A DNA stretch of 64,000 bases from contig NZ_MJIG01000004.1 in NCBI RefSeq assembly GCF_001940245.1, positions 1,054,001 through 1,118,000 on the forward strand. The letters are read 5' to 3'. Each line of letters begins with the position of its first letter. The first letter of the stretch is position 1. Below, piece by piece: positions 26,511 through 35,167 of the stretch. Source of the stretch: Anaerostipes sp. 992a (GTDB taxonomy: Bacteria; Bacillota; Clostridia; Lachnospirales; Lachnospiraceae). A model generated the notes under the pieces. That model had not been told where the DNA came from, did not search any database, and saw only the letters and a program-made list of their open reading frames with translations. Both the position numbers and the translations under genes were made by a program.

Positions 26511-27980
26511 ATGAAAAAATTAAAAGATTTATTGCAAGAAATCCCTTATTCCCTCGTAAAAGGAAGTTTAGATACAGATGTCTCCGATATCATATATGAT
26601 TCCAGAAAGGTCGGGAAGAATGCTGCTTTTCTATGCATCAGCGGAACTACCGTGGATGCCCATAAATTTATCCCGGATGCAATCGAAAAAGGCGCTTCTG
26701 TCATCATCATCGAAAAAGATGTAGATGTGGAGGCTGATGTCACAGTAGTAAAAGTAGAATCTGCAAGAAAAGCATTGGCTTATCTATCCGCAGCATATTT
26801 TGATTACCCTGCCAAGAAGCTGACTACCATCGGTCTGACTGGTACCAAAGGAAAGACAACTACTACTTATATGGTAGAAGCCATCTTAAAGCATGCCGGA
26901 AAGAAAGTCGGTGTCATCGGTACCATCGGTGCTGTCGTAGATGGTAAAAAGTACCATACCGACAATACCACTCCTGAATCCTATGAAGTACAATACCTGA
27001 TGAGTGAAATGGTAAAGGCCGGCTGTGACTATATGGTCATGGAAGTATCCTCCCAGGGACTGATGATGAACCGCGTGGATGGATTTGATTTTGACTATGG
27101 CGTATTCACCAACCTTTCTCCTGACCACATCGGTCCAAACGAGCATAAAGATCTGGACGAATATATCTACTACAAGAGCCTGTTATTCCAAAGATGTAAG
27201 GTTGGCTTTTTTAACGCCGACGATTCCCACTTAGATGCCATCTTAAAGGGGCATACCTGTGAGGTCAAGACCTTTGGATTTGCGGAAGATGCCGATCTTC
27301 GTGCTTCCAACGACCATCTCTTCAACGAACATGGTCACTTGGGCATCAAATTTGACTTAAGCGGCGACATCAATACAGAGATGATCGTAAACATCCCTGG
27401 CAAATTCAGTGTATACAACGCTTTAGTCGCTCTTTCCATCAGTCATGCTTTGGGTATTCCAGTAGATGATATGAAGGAAGCGCTAAAAGTCATCCGCGTA
27501 AAAGGACGTGTGGAAATCGTACCAATTTCTAAAGATTTCACGATCCTGATCGACTATGCACACAATGCCATGAGTATGGAAAGCATCTTAGAAACCCTTC
27601 GAGAATACCATCCAAATCGCCTGATCTCCCTATTTGGCTGCGGTGGAAACCGTTCCAAGCTACGTCGCTATGAGATGGGCGAAACCTCTGGAAAGATGGC
27701 AGATCTATCCATCATTACTGCAGATAACAACCGCTTCGAGGATATTAAGGATATTCTGGCTGATATTAAGATCGGACTGGCAAAGACCGACGGTAAATTC
27801 GTAGAAATCGAAGATAGAACCGATGCCATCCACTATGCCATTGACCATGCCGAGAAAGGGGATATCATCGCTCTTCTTGGAAAAGGACATGAAGAATATA
27901 TTGATGTAAAAGGTGTCAAATCCCATTACAGTGAACGTGAAATTATTGAAGCCTACGCAAAAGAAAAAGGAATGATCTAA
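26511..27980 (+). CDS. murE: MurE-like UDP-MurNAc-tripeptide ligase
   Basis: A 489-residue Mur ligase that adds the third residue of the peptidoglycan stem peptide. It has an N-terminal UDP-binding domain with DSRKVGKNAAFLCI, the ATP loop GTKGKTTTT (111-119), the carbamylated-Lys and Mg region with TTPE and EVSSQGL, and a C-terminal domain with DYAHNAMSME. The amino-acid recognition loop, normally DNPRxEDP for meso-diaminopimelate or D-D/N-P-A/N for lysine, reads DNNRFEDI (405-412). The Arg that binds mDAP is kept but the Pro is lost, so substrate specificity is open. murF follows at 31 bases. Confidence 0.88.
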   Translation: MKKLKDLLQEIPYSLVKGSLDTDVSDIIYDSRKVGKNAAFLCISGTTVDAHKFIPDAIEKGASVIIIEKDVDVEADVTVVKVESARKALAYLSAAYFDYPAKKLTTIGLTGTKGKTTTTYMVEAILKHAGKKVGVIGTIGAVVDGKKYHTDNTTPESYEVQYLMSEMVKAGCDYMVMEVSSQGLMMNRVDGFDFDYGVFTNLSPDHIGPNEHKDLDEYIYYKSLLFQRCKVGFFNADDSHLDAILKGHTCEVKTFGFAEDADLRASNDHLFNEHGHLGIKFDLSGDINTEMIVNIPGKFSVYNALVALSISHALGIPVDDMKEALKVIRVKGRVEIVPISKDFTILIDYAHNAMSMESILETLREYHPNRLISLFGCGGNRSKLRRYEMGETSGKMADLSIITADNNRFEDIKDILADIKIGLAKTDGKFVEIEDRTDAIHYAIDHAEKGDIIALLGKGHEEYIDVKGVKSHYSEREIIEAYAKEKGMI

Positions 27981-28011
27981 TTCCTCCCAAAAAACAAAAA
28001 AGGAATTTATT

Positions 28012-29367
28012 ATGGAAAATATAACAATTCAGGACGTGCTTGCTGCTACTGGCGGCACGCTCCTTTGTGGAAACAAAGACAAAGTCATTACTCATTTTTG
28101 TATTGACTCTCGAGAAGCCGATGAAACCAGTCTGTTCGTGCCGATCATTGGAGAACGAGTGGATGCCCATAAGTTCATGGCATCCTGCCTGGATGCCGGT
28201 GCTGCAAGCTTTACTCAGGAACACGATGCCTATGAGCATACCCAGCCAGTCATCGCAGTGAAGGATACCATAAAGGCCATGCAGGACCTTGCCATCTTCT
28301 ATCGCAATAAGATGAACCTTCCTATTGTGGCAGTTACTGGAAGCGTTGGAAAGACCACCACCCGTGAGATGATCACCTGTGTCTTAAAGGGTAAATTTAA
28401 GGCCTTTGAGACTTCTGGCAATCAGAACAGTCAGATTGGCGTTCCTCTCACCATCGATAAGATGAGCTTTGACGATGAGATTGCAGTCTTAGAACTTGGT
28501 ATGAGTGAACGAGGACAGATCACAACCTTGACCAACATTGCCCAGCCAAATGTAGCTGTGGTTACCAATGTAGGCGTGGCTCATATCGAGCAGTTAAAGA
28601 CAAGAGAGAATATCTGTCAGGAAAAATTAGATATCCAAAAAGGATTAAAGGAAGATGGTGTTCTCTTCATCAACGGAGACAACGATATGCTGTCCAAGTA
28701 TGCACCAGAGCTGGTAACCCATCCATATCGTTTTTATGGTTTTGGGGAAAATTGTGATTTTCGCGCTACCGATATGACCGAAGCAGACGGTCAGGCCAGT
28801 TTCCTCTGCCACTTTGATGGAAGATCCTACCCAGTTACCATCAATACCCTTGGAAAACATAACGTATTAAATGCACTGGCTGCCATCGCCGTAGGCAATC
28901 ACTTTGGCGTTCCTGTAGAAACTGCTGTAAAGCAGTTGATGCAATTTAAGGGACAGCGTCAATCCATCCGTGAAAGCAACGGATATACAGTCATTGACGA
29001 TACTTATAACGCAAGCCCAGATTCCATGAAAGCAAGCTTAAGCATCTTAGATACCATGAAGGGAAAAAATCATAAAGTAGCTGTCCTTGCTGATATGCTG
29101 GAATTGGGAGAAAACTCCCCTCTCTATCATAAAGAAGTGGGAACCTATCTTGCTGGTACTTCCATCACTTATCTTTTCGCTGTGGGCGATCTGATCGACC
29201 ACACCATTGAAGAAGTAAAGGAAAAAAATCCTTCTGTCATCGTCCGCAAATTCGATGATAATGAAAGCCTTACAGCTGCATTACAGAAATTCTTACAGCC
29301 AGGAGATGCCGTTCTTCTAAAAGGCTCTAATGGAATGAAATTAAAAGAAGTCGCTGCGGCTTTATAG
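28012..29367 (+). CDS. murF: UDP-MurNAc-tripeptide:D-alanyl-D-alanine ligase
   Basis: A 451-residue Mur ligase that adds D-Ala-D-Ala to the UDP-MurNAc tripeptide, the last cytoplasmic step of precursor synthesis. It has DSREADETSLFVPI in the N-domain, the ATP loop VTGSVGKTTTREM, the MurF-typical TSGNQNSQIGVPLT, then ELGMSERGQI and the C-domain DDTYNASPDSMKASL. AAGGAA precedes the ATG. It is cotranscribed with the murE-like gene. The next gene starts 43 bases on, with no terminator or riboswitch between. Confidence 0.95.
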   Translation: MENITIQDVLAATGGTLLCGNKDKVITHFCIDSREADETSLFVPIIGERVDAHKFMASCLDAGAASFTQEHDAYEHTQPVIAVKDTIKAMQDLAIFYRNKMNLPIVAVTGSVGKTTTREMITCVLKGKFKAFETSGNQNSQIGVPLTIDKMSFDDEIAVLELGMSERGQITTLTNIAQPNVAVVTNVGVAHIEQLKTRENICQEKLDIQKGLKEDGVLFINGDNDMLSKYAPELVTHPYRFYGFGENCDFRATDMTEADGQASFLCHFDGRSYPVTINTLGKHNVLNALAAIAVGNHFGVPVETAVKQLMQFKGQRQSIRESNGYTVIDDTYNASPDSMKASLSILDTMKGKNHKVAVLADMLELGENSPLYHKEVGTYLAGTSITYLFAVGDLIDHTIEEVKEKNPSVIVRKFDDNESLTAALQKFLQPGDAVLLKGSNGMKLKEVAAAL

Positions 29368-29410
29368 TCACCAAAAAATGGAAAAGGAATCACACGAAAG
29401 GAGAGAGAAC

Positions 29411-29707
29411 ATGAATGCAAGCGTAGCAATTCAGACATTACCAGCTGCTCCAAATGATGAGGAATTAGTCCGCATCGTGGATGAGGTCATCGCTTATATT
29501 AAAAGCACTGGTAACAACTATTATGTAGGACCATTTGAAACAACAATTGAAGGAGACTACGATGAATTAATGGATATTGTAAAAGAGTGCCAGCATATTG
29601 CCATTAAAGCCGGTGCACCTTCGGTTGCTGCTTATGTGAAGGTAAGCTATAAACCAGAAGGAGATATCTTGACCATTGAAAAGAAAGTTACCAAACATCA
29701 CCAGTAA
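29411..29707 (+). CDS. thiamine-binding protein, MTH1187/YkoF type
   Basis: 98 residues with the UPF0045/MTH1187 pattern: AIQTLPAAPNDEELVRIVDE, TGNNYYVGPFETTIEGDYDE, and a C-terminal KVSYKPEGD strand. The fold is a ferredoxin-like dimer that binds thiamine or its pyrimidine part in the cytoplasm. In many Firmicutes it is the first gene of a thiamine or hydroxymethylpyrimidine ABC cassette, as here. The ATG at 29411 has AAGGAG upstream; 11 residues of longer frame are discarded. It overlaps the next gene. Confidence 0.88.
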   Translation: MNASVAIQTLPAAPNDEELVRIVDEVIAYIKSTGNNYYVGPFETTIEGDYDELMDIVKECQHIAIKAGAPSVAAYVKVSYKPEGDILTIEKKVTKHHQ

Positions 29708-30440
29708 ACTGCCTTCCATCCTTACCATCTGTCTGATCTTAGTCATCTGGCAGGGTGTATCGATGGCAGGCATCATACCAAGCTTTATGCTTCCAGCTCC
29801 GGTTACGGTAGGAAAAGCGTTCATTGGTGATTTTCCTCTTCTGATGGAACACACAAAGGTAACGGTCTTAGAAGCATTTCTTGGACTGGGAGCCGGTATT
29901 GTCATTGGATTTTTTTGTGCGGTGCTGATGGATCACTTTGATTCGGTCTATAAGGCCTTATACCCGATCATTGTCATCACACAGACCATTCCAACCGTAG
30001 CAATCGCCCCTCTTTTAGTCCTTTGGCTTGGATATGAAATGGCACCAAAGATCGTATTGATCATCCTCGTTACCTTCTTTCCGATTACCATCGGATTGTT
30101 GGAAGGCTTCCGTTCTGCAGACCCGGATACCATCCGTCTGCTTCGTTCCATGGGAGCAACGAGAACTCAGATTTTCTTTCATATTAAGCTGCCCAGCTCT
30201 ATGAATCAATTTTTTTCCAGTCTGCGGATTTCTGTATCCTACTCTATTGTAGGAGCTGTGATTTCTGAGTGGCTGGGAGGATTTTCCGGTTTGGGCGTTT
30301 ATATGACAAGGGTCAAAAGCGCATTTGCCTTTGACCGGATGTTCGCAGTCATCTTTCTTATATCAGCCGTAAGCCTTGTGCTGATGTGGCTTGTAGAAAT
30401 ACTGCAAAAAAAATGTATGCCTTGGGAGAATGTAAAATGA
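29676..30440 (+). CDS. ABC transporter permease, thiamine precursor type (ThiX-like)
   Basis: 254 residues with about six membrane helices and the EAA loop typical of SsuC/TauC/ThiX-type permeases (EGFRSADPDTIRLLRSMGAT). The only start after the in-frame stop is TTG at 29676, which overlaps the previous gene by 32 bases; a GGAG lies about 12 bases upstream, so translation is probably coupled. With the thiamine-binding protein before it and a THI5/NMT1-type binding protein after it, it is assigned to pyrimidine-precursor uptake. Confidence 0.85.
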   Translation: MKRKLPNITSKLPSILTICLILVIWQGVSMAGIIPSFMLPAPVTVGKAFIGDFPLLMEHTKVTVLEAFLGLGAGIVIGFFCAVLMDHFDSVYKALYPIIVITQTIPTVAIAPLLVLWLGYEMAPKIVLIILVTFFPITIGLLEGFRSADPDTIRLLRSMGATRTQIFFHIKLPSSMNQFFSSLRISVSYSIVGAVISEWLGGFSGLGVYMTRVKSAFAFDRMFAVIFLISAVSLVLMWLVEILQKKCMPWENVK

Positions 30441-31477
30441 AAAAGAAACTAACTGCATTATTATTAACCATACTTCTTGTTTTTGGTTTGACCGCCTGCG
30501 GTGGTTCTTCTGATTCTAAGAAGGAAGAGACCAAAGGCTCTGACAAGAAGGAAATCACAAGTGAAGAATTAACAGATATTACCGTTGTATTAGACTGGAC
30601 ACCAAATACCAACCATACAGGTCTGTATGTTGCCCAGAAGAACGGCTATTACAAAGAAGCCGGACTGAATGTTGAGATCGTTCAACCACCAGATGACGGT
30701 GCAGAAGCTTTAGTCGGCTCTGGGAAGGCTCAATTCGGAGTATCCTTCCAGGATACTTTAGCTGCTACCTTTGCAAGCGACGATCCACTGCCGATCACTA
30801 CGGTGGCTGCTCTTTTACAGCACAACACTTCCGGTATTATTTCCCGCAAGGGAGACGGCATCGATCGTCCAAAAGGAATGGAAGGTAAGAAATACGCTAC
30901 CTGGGATCTGGATATTGAAAAAGCCATCATTAAGGACGTAGTCGCAGAAGATGGCGGTGATCCAGAAAAGATTGAGATGATACCAAGTACCGTAACTGAT
31001 GAAGTCAGTGCTTTAAAATCCAAATCCGTAGATGCCATTTGGATTTATGAAGGCTGGGCAGGAATTGCCGCTCAGGTTGCTGATTTTGACTATGATTACT
31101 TTGCATTTAAGGACATCAATGATACCTTTGATTACTACACACCAGTTTTAATCTCCAACAATGACTTCTTAAAGGATCATCCGGACGAAGCCAAAGCATT
31201 CCTGGCTACAACTGCAAAAGGATATGAATATGCCGTAGAAAATCCAGATGAAGCAGCTAAGATCTTATTAAAAGAAGCCCCAGAACTGGATGAAGAGCTA
31301 GTAAAGAAAAGCCAGGAATATATGGTTGACCAGTATATTGCTGATGCCGATCAGTGGGGATACATCGACGCTAAGCGCTGGAACAAATTTTATAACTGGT
31401 TAAATGAAAAGAATTTAGTGGATGGAACCTTAAAGGAAAATGTTGGATTTACCAATGATTATCTGGAAACAAAATAA
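30437..31477 (+). CDS. ABC transporter substrate-binding lipoprotein, THI5/NMT1 type (ThiY-like)
   Basis: 346 residues. A lipoprotein signal peptide ends in LTACGG with the lipid-anchored Cys near residue 20. The mature part has the THI5-like signature VVLDWTPNTNHTGLYVAQ, then GYYKEAGLNVEIVQPP and GVSFQDTLAA. This family binds N-formyl-aminomethylpyrimidine or HMP for salvage into thiamine. The ATG at 30437 has GGGAG 8 bases upstream and overlaps the permease stop (ATGA). It sits on the outer face of the membrane. Confidence 0.9.
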   Translation: MKKKLTALLLTILLVFGLTACGGSSDSKKEETKGSDKKEITSEELTDITVVLDWTPNTNHTGLYVAQKNGYYKEAGLNVEIVQPPDDGAEALVGSGKAQFGVSFQDTLAATFASDDPLPITTVAALLQHNTSGIISRKGDGIDRPKGMEGKKYATWDLDIEKAIIKDVVAEDGGDPEKIEMIPSTVTDEVSALKSKSVDAIWIYEGWAGIAAQVADFDYDYFAFKDINDTFDYYTPVLISNNDFLKDHPDEAKAFLATTAKGYEYAVENPDEAAKILLKEAPELDEELVKKSQEYMVDQYIADADQWGYIDAKRWNKFYNWLNEKNLVDGTLKENVGFTNDYLETK

Positions 31478-32223
31478 TGGCTGAATTAATTACAAAACAC
31501 ATTACCAAACAATTTGATAACCGTACGATCATTAAGGATATTTCCATTGAACTTCATGATCAGGAGATCGTAAGCCTTCTGGGAGTCAGCGGTTCCGGTA
31601 AAACTACCCTTTTTAATATCATTTCCGGCCTGTTAAAGCCGGAGGAGGGACAGGTCCTGTTAAATGGAACCGATATTACCGGGCAGGCAGGGATGATCAG
31701 CTACATGCTGCAAAAGGATCTTTTGCTTCCCTATCGGACCATTGAAGATAATGTAAGCCTTCCGCTGATCATCAAGGGCACGAAAAAGAAAGCGGCCAGA
31801 AAGATGGTACGCCCTTATTTCGAAGAGTTCGGATTATCTGGTACGGAAAAGAAGTATCCAAGCCAGCTTTCCGGAGGTATGCGCCAAAGAGCTGCTCTCC
31901 TTCGGACCTATATGTTCTCCAATGAGATCGCTCTGCTGGACGAACCTTTCAGCGCACTGGATACCATCACAAAGTCCGCCATTCATCGGTGGTATTTGGA
32001 TGTAATGGAAGAGATCAAGCTTTCCACCCTCTTTATCACCCATGATATTGACGAGGCCATCCTGCTCTCTGACCGCATCTATCTGCTGACCGGCAGCCCG
32101 GGGCAGGTTACCGATGAGATCATCATCAAAGAGCCAAAGCCTCGACGAAAGGACTTTAATCTGACCAGTCAGTTCTTAGAATATAAGAAGACGATTATTG
32201 AAAAATTAGAGAATACTAGATAA
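31477..32223 (+). CDS. ABC transporter ATP-binding protein (ThiZ-like)
   Basis: 248 residues with Walker A GVSGSGKTT, signature LSGGMRQRAALLRTYM and Walker B EIALLDEPFSALD, followed by the H-loop FITHDIDEA. It starts with a one-base overlap (TAATG) with the binding-protein gene. It powers the thiamine-precursor importer. In sequence it resembles the SsuB/TauB/ThiZ group, so specificity comes from context. It is the last gene before a strong bidirectional terminator. Confidence 0.9.
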   Translation: MAELITKHITKQFDNRTIIKDISIELHDQEIVSLLGVSGSGKTTLFNIISGLLKPEEGQVLLNGTDITGQAGMISYMLQKDLLLPYRTIEDNVSLPLIIKGTKKKAARKMVRPYFEEFGLSGTEKKYPSQLSGGMRQRAALLRTYMFSNEIALLDEPFSALDTITKSAIHRWYLDVMEEIKLSTLFITHDIDEAILLSDRIYLLTGSPGQVTDEIIIKEPKPRRKDFNLTSQFLEYKKTIIEKLENTR

Positions 32224-32238
32224 TAAAGTAAATAAGTT

Positions 32239-32280
32239 GAACGGGCGTATAGTGAATTGATGATCACTATACGCCCGTTC
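32239..32280. terminator. bidirectional terminator between convergent operons
   Basis: A perfect 17-bp stem (32239-32255 with 32264-32280) with an 8-base loop. It sits between the convergent thiamine and Mrp-type operons. The T tail is better on the minus strand. Confidence 0.8.
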
Positions 32281-32287
32281 TCACTTC

Positions 32288-33670
32288 TTAAAACAACAAA
32301 TACACCAACGTAATAAATAATCCAATGCTAAATAACATCAACCCAAAGGACACACTTCTGGCAACCAGACTGGATGTGGTCTCCAATTCTTTTTTGGCCA
32401 CTGCAATCCCATTGACAAAAGATTTCTTGATCGGATGCCCATATAAGATGGTCTTATTGAGTATCAGAATGATCTCGTCACATACCACACCTGCCACATA
32501 GGTAAATGGTGTTCCCACCTTATCCCAGACTCTCTGCTTAGAATCCCGGTATATGGTTCCACGAAGCAATGCTACAATTCGATCCGGCAGCTGATCCAGT
32601 GCTCGAAACAAAACTCCAAAGAAGAATGGCAATGCTTTCTGGAATACAGGACGATATAAAATCCTCTCCAGAGAACACCATTCCAGATCGATCACTTTTC
32701 CGATTCCCTCCTTGCCAGACCATACCCGGTCTGCCTGCCAGAGGGCGATACAAACAATGATTCCTGCCAAAAGACACATCCATGGAAACTTATGCAAGAC
32801 TACAACAATCATCTGTATTCCCCAGACAAGGAATAACAGACTCTTATGACTGGCCGTCTTCGTTGACCAGCTACACACGCTCATAGCAGCCACATAACCG
32901 ATGATCACCATCCAAAGCATGGATTTTTCTGCAAACACCATCAGGCATAAAAGCCATCCTATCTCTGCCATAGCAACTGCTCCCAATACCTTCCTTGCTT
33001 CTTTTCCAAGCAGACATTTGAAAGCTGCTGCTACTACCGTAAGAAATCCTAAAAATAAAAGAATCTGATCCCACTGATCATTTCCATGGCATAATCCAAA
33101 AACAATCTGATAGATTCCCCATAAGCCTGACGGCATCAGCAAAACTGCTGTCAGATAGCCTTCTCCATCAGACATCCTTGGCAATGCGGATTCCATCCAG
33201 GAATGAAGCAGGATGATTCCACAACGATATCCATACCCAATGATACAGCAAAAAACAGCTGCGAATATCCATCCTGTCTGTATCTTTGGATATGCCATTT
33301 GAGTAAAAGTCAAGGTTCCCATATGATGATCGATAAGAAACATTCCCATGGTAAGAATCATCCCGGTTATGACTTGCCACATCAGATAGACTTTTTTCCC
33401 TTCTCCATCTCCAGTCAGCCAGAAACAGGATAGGAATCCTGCAATCTCAAAACAGACAAACGCCGTAAACAAATCCTGCGCTCCATACATGCCGATGACT
33501 GCTGCCACAACTCCTGCTGTAGCCGCCCGTATTCTCATTTCTTTCTGCTCCCTGATCATGACGACCACTCCACTGCACACCGTCACTGTAAGCAGCAACA
33601 ACATCCAGAATTCCGATGGATAAAAGAAGGTAAGCCCTTCTTCACATATTCCGTTCCATACTATACTCAT
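32288..33670 (-). CDS. degenerate NuoL/M/N-like antiporter subunit
   Basis: 460 residues, about 14 membrane helices. It aligns by eye with the three antiporter subunits upstream but is divergent. The TM5 glutamate is kept (DLFTAFVCFEIAG), but the TM7 region GxKAGIFPLHGWLP reads GYRCGIILLHSWME, and the second Lys motif (VITKMG or VVKAG in the others) reads LLMPSG, so both key lysines are gone. A C-terminal cytoplasmic stretch (about 330-430) precedes a last helix. The ATG at 33670 has GGAGG 8 bases upstream. It is the last gene of the operon. It may be structural rather than proton-pumping. Confidence 0.7.
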   Translation of the reverse strand: MSIVWNGICEEGLTFFYPSEFWMLLLLTVTVCSGVVVMIREQKEMRIRAATAGVVAAVIGMYGAQDLFTAFVCFEIAGFLSCFWLTGDGEGKKVYLMWQVITGMILTMGMFLIDHHMGTLTFTQMAYPKIQTGWIFAAVFCCIIGYGYRCGIILLHSWMESALPRMSDGEGYLTAVLLMPSGLWGIYQIVFGLCHGNDQWDQILLFLGFLTVVAAAFKCLLGKEARKVLGAVAMAEIGWLLCLMVFAEKSMLWMVIIGYVAAMSVCSWSTKTASHKSLLFLVWGIQMIVVVLHKFPWMCLLAGIIVCIALWQADRVWSGKEGIGKVIDLEWCSLERILYRPVFQKALPFFFGVLFRALDQLPDRIVALLRGTIYRDSKQRVWDKVGTPFTYVAGVVCDEIILILNKTILYGHPIKKSFVNGIAVAKKELETTSSLVARSVSFGLMLFSIGLFITLVYLLF

Positions 33671-33682
33671 ATCATCCACCTC

Positions 33683-35152
33683 CTAAATCCTTCCAAATGC
33701 AATCTGCTCCAGAAACCGAAGCAACGGTCCCGAATACACACCGATCAGAATCACGGCCACGGTCAAAAGCACCAGTGGAGCCTTCATATACCAGTTTGGA
33801 TCCTGATTTTTCACTGTTCCTGTCAGATTTTCTGTTCGAAAGAATGCCTTTACCACAATGGAGAATAGATATACCGCAGTCAAAAAGGCGGAAAATAAGA
33901 TTGCTGCCACTCCCAGCATCGCATATCCATTCTGACTGGTCACGGCTGCTGTAAGAATCGTCCATTTGCTGACAAACCCACACAAAAGTGGTACTCCCAT
34001 AACAGCTGCTGATCCAATGGTAAAGCATCCCATGACAAATGGCATGGATCTTCCGATTCCCTTCAGTTCATAAATATATTCTTTGTTGGTCTGATGCATA
34101 ATCGCTCCGGCACAGAAAAATAACGTAATCTTCATAACTGCATGGGTGACCATATGAGCCATTCCACCGCAAAAGCCACTTGGTGTCATAATAGACGCCC
34201 CAAAAATGATATAGGATAGATTACTGATCGTAGAATATGCCAGCCTCCGCTTCAGATGAATCTCCTTCACCGCCCTGGAGGATGCAAATACGATGGTCAC
34301 AATGGCAAAGGTCATCATCACCGTCTGTGCCCAGGTACCACGTAAGAAATCCGTCCCGAAGCTATAATAGGTAATTCGCATAATAGCAAATGCACCCGCT
34401 TTTACCACTGCCACGGCATGCAACAGAGCGGTAACCGGTGTAGGCGCCACTGAAGCTGTCGGCAGCCATCCGTGAAATGGAAAAATTGCTGCTTTTACAC
34501 CGAATCCAAGCACCGCTATCACAAAAATAAATAAAAGCAGATTTTCCTTTCCTGCAATTCTTCCCGCATCCAAAACTCCTCCATAGACAAAATCGGTTGT
34601 GGTCCCATATTGGAGAATAAACATAAAACCGATAAAGGCAAATGCAGCTCCTGCAAGAGAATATACCATATACTTTCTCGCCGCCAAAATGGAGGGCTGA
34701 TCCAGCTTATGAATCACAAGGGTTAACGTTGACAATGTCAATAGCTCATAAAACATATACAGTGTCATCAGATTTGCTGCAAATGCAATGCCGATGCACA
34801 CGCCATATGTCATAGTATAAAAGGAGAAGAACAGATTATTTCGTCCCTCATGCTTCATATACTCAAAAGCATATAATGTAGCCAGCGGCCAGAGTCCGGC
34901 AATGATGCCTGCAAAGACTCTGGAGAAGCCATCAATGTGAAAGTGAATGGTCAGATTATGTGCCATCACCAATGCCCGACAGGTGCCTTCCACACCTTGA
35001 ATCAGCATCCAATACACCAGTACCGAATTGGTTACGACCAGTGTCATCACATAGCACATCCGCTTTCTGTCATCCTTAATCGGAAAAAAGTATAAAAGTC
35101 CGCCACCGATCATCGGCAGCAAGATTGGAATTAATAATGTCCATGCGTTCAT
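33683..35152 (-). CDS. Mrp/Mbh-type antiporter subunit (NuoL/M-like)
   Basis: 489 residues with about 14 membrane helices. It has the proton-antiporter family residues: Glu in TM5 (MTLYMFYELLTLSTL), Lys-His in KAAIFPFHGWLPTA and Lys in AVAVVKAGAFAIM. It belongs to the MrpA/MrpD, NuoL/M/N family and should carry a cation/proton path in the membrane. It starts 15 bases after the preceding gene stops. It is the second of three canonical antiporter subunits in a row plus one degenerate copy. Confidence 0.88.
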   Translation of the reverse strand: MNAWTLLIPILLPMIGGGLLYFFPIKDDRKRMCYVMTLVVTNSVLVYWMLIQGVEGTCRALVMAHNLTIHFHIDGFSRVFAGIIAGLWPLATLYAFEYMKHEGRNNLFFSFYTMTYGVCIGIAFAANLMTLYMFYELLTLSTLTLVIHKLDQPSILAARKYMVYSLAGAAFAFIGFMFILQYGTTTDFVYGGVLDAGRIAGKENLLLFIFVIAVLGFGVKAAIFPFHGWLPTASVAPTPVTALLHAVAVVKAGAFAIMRITYYSFGTDFLRGTWAQTVMMTFAIVTIVFASSRAVKEIHLKRRLAYSTISNLSYIIFGASIMTPSGFCGGMAHMVTHAVMKITLFFCAGAIMHQTNKEYIYELKGIGRSMPFVMGCFTIGSAAVMGVPLLCGFVSKWTILTAAVTSQNGYAMLGVAAILFSAFLTAVYLFSIVVKAFFRTENLTGTVKNQDPNWYMKAPLVLLTVAVILIGVYSGPLLRFLEQIAFGRI

Positions 35153-35167
35153 TTTCTACTCCTTTCC

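Noticed and set aside
29368-29410. TPP riboswitch before the thiamine genes
   Set aside because: The gap is 43 bases and lacks the THI-box motifs.
33672-34028. 118-codon minus-strand ORF
   Set aside because: It lies in another frame over the end of the 489-residue antiporter gene, which has clear family motifs.
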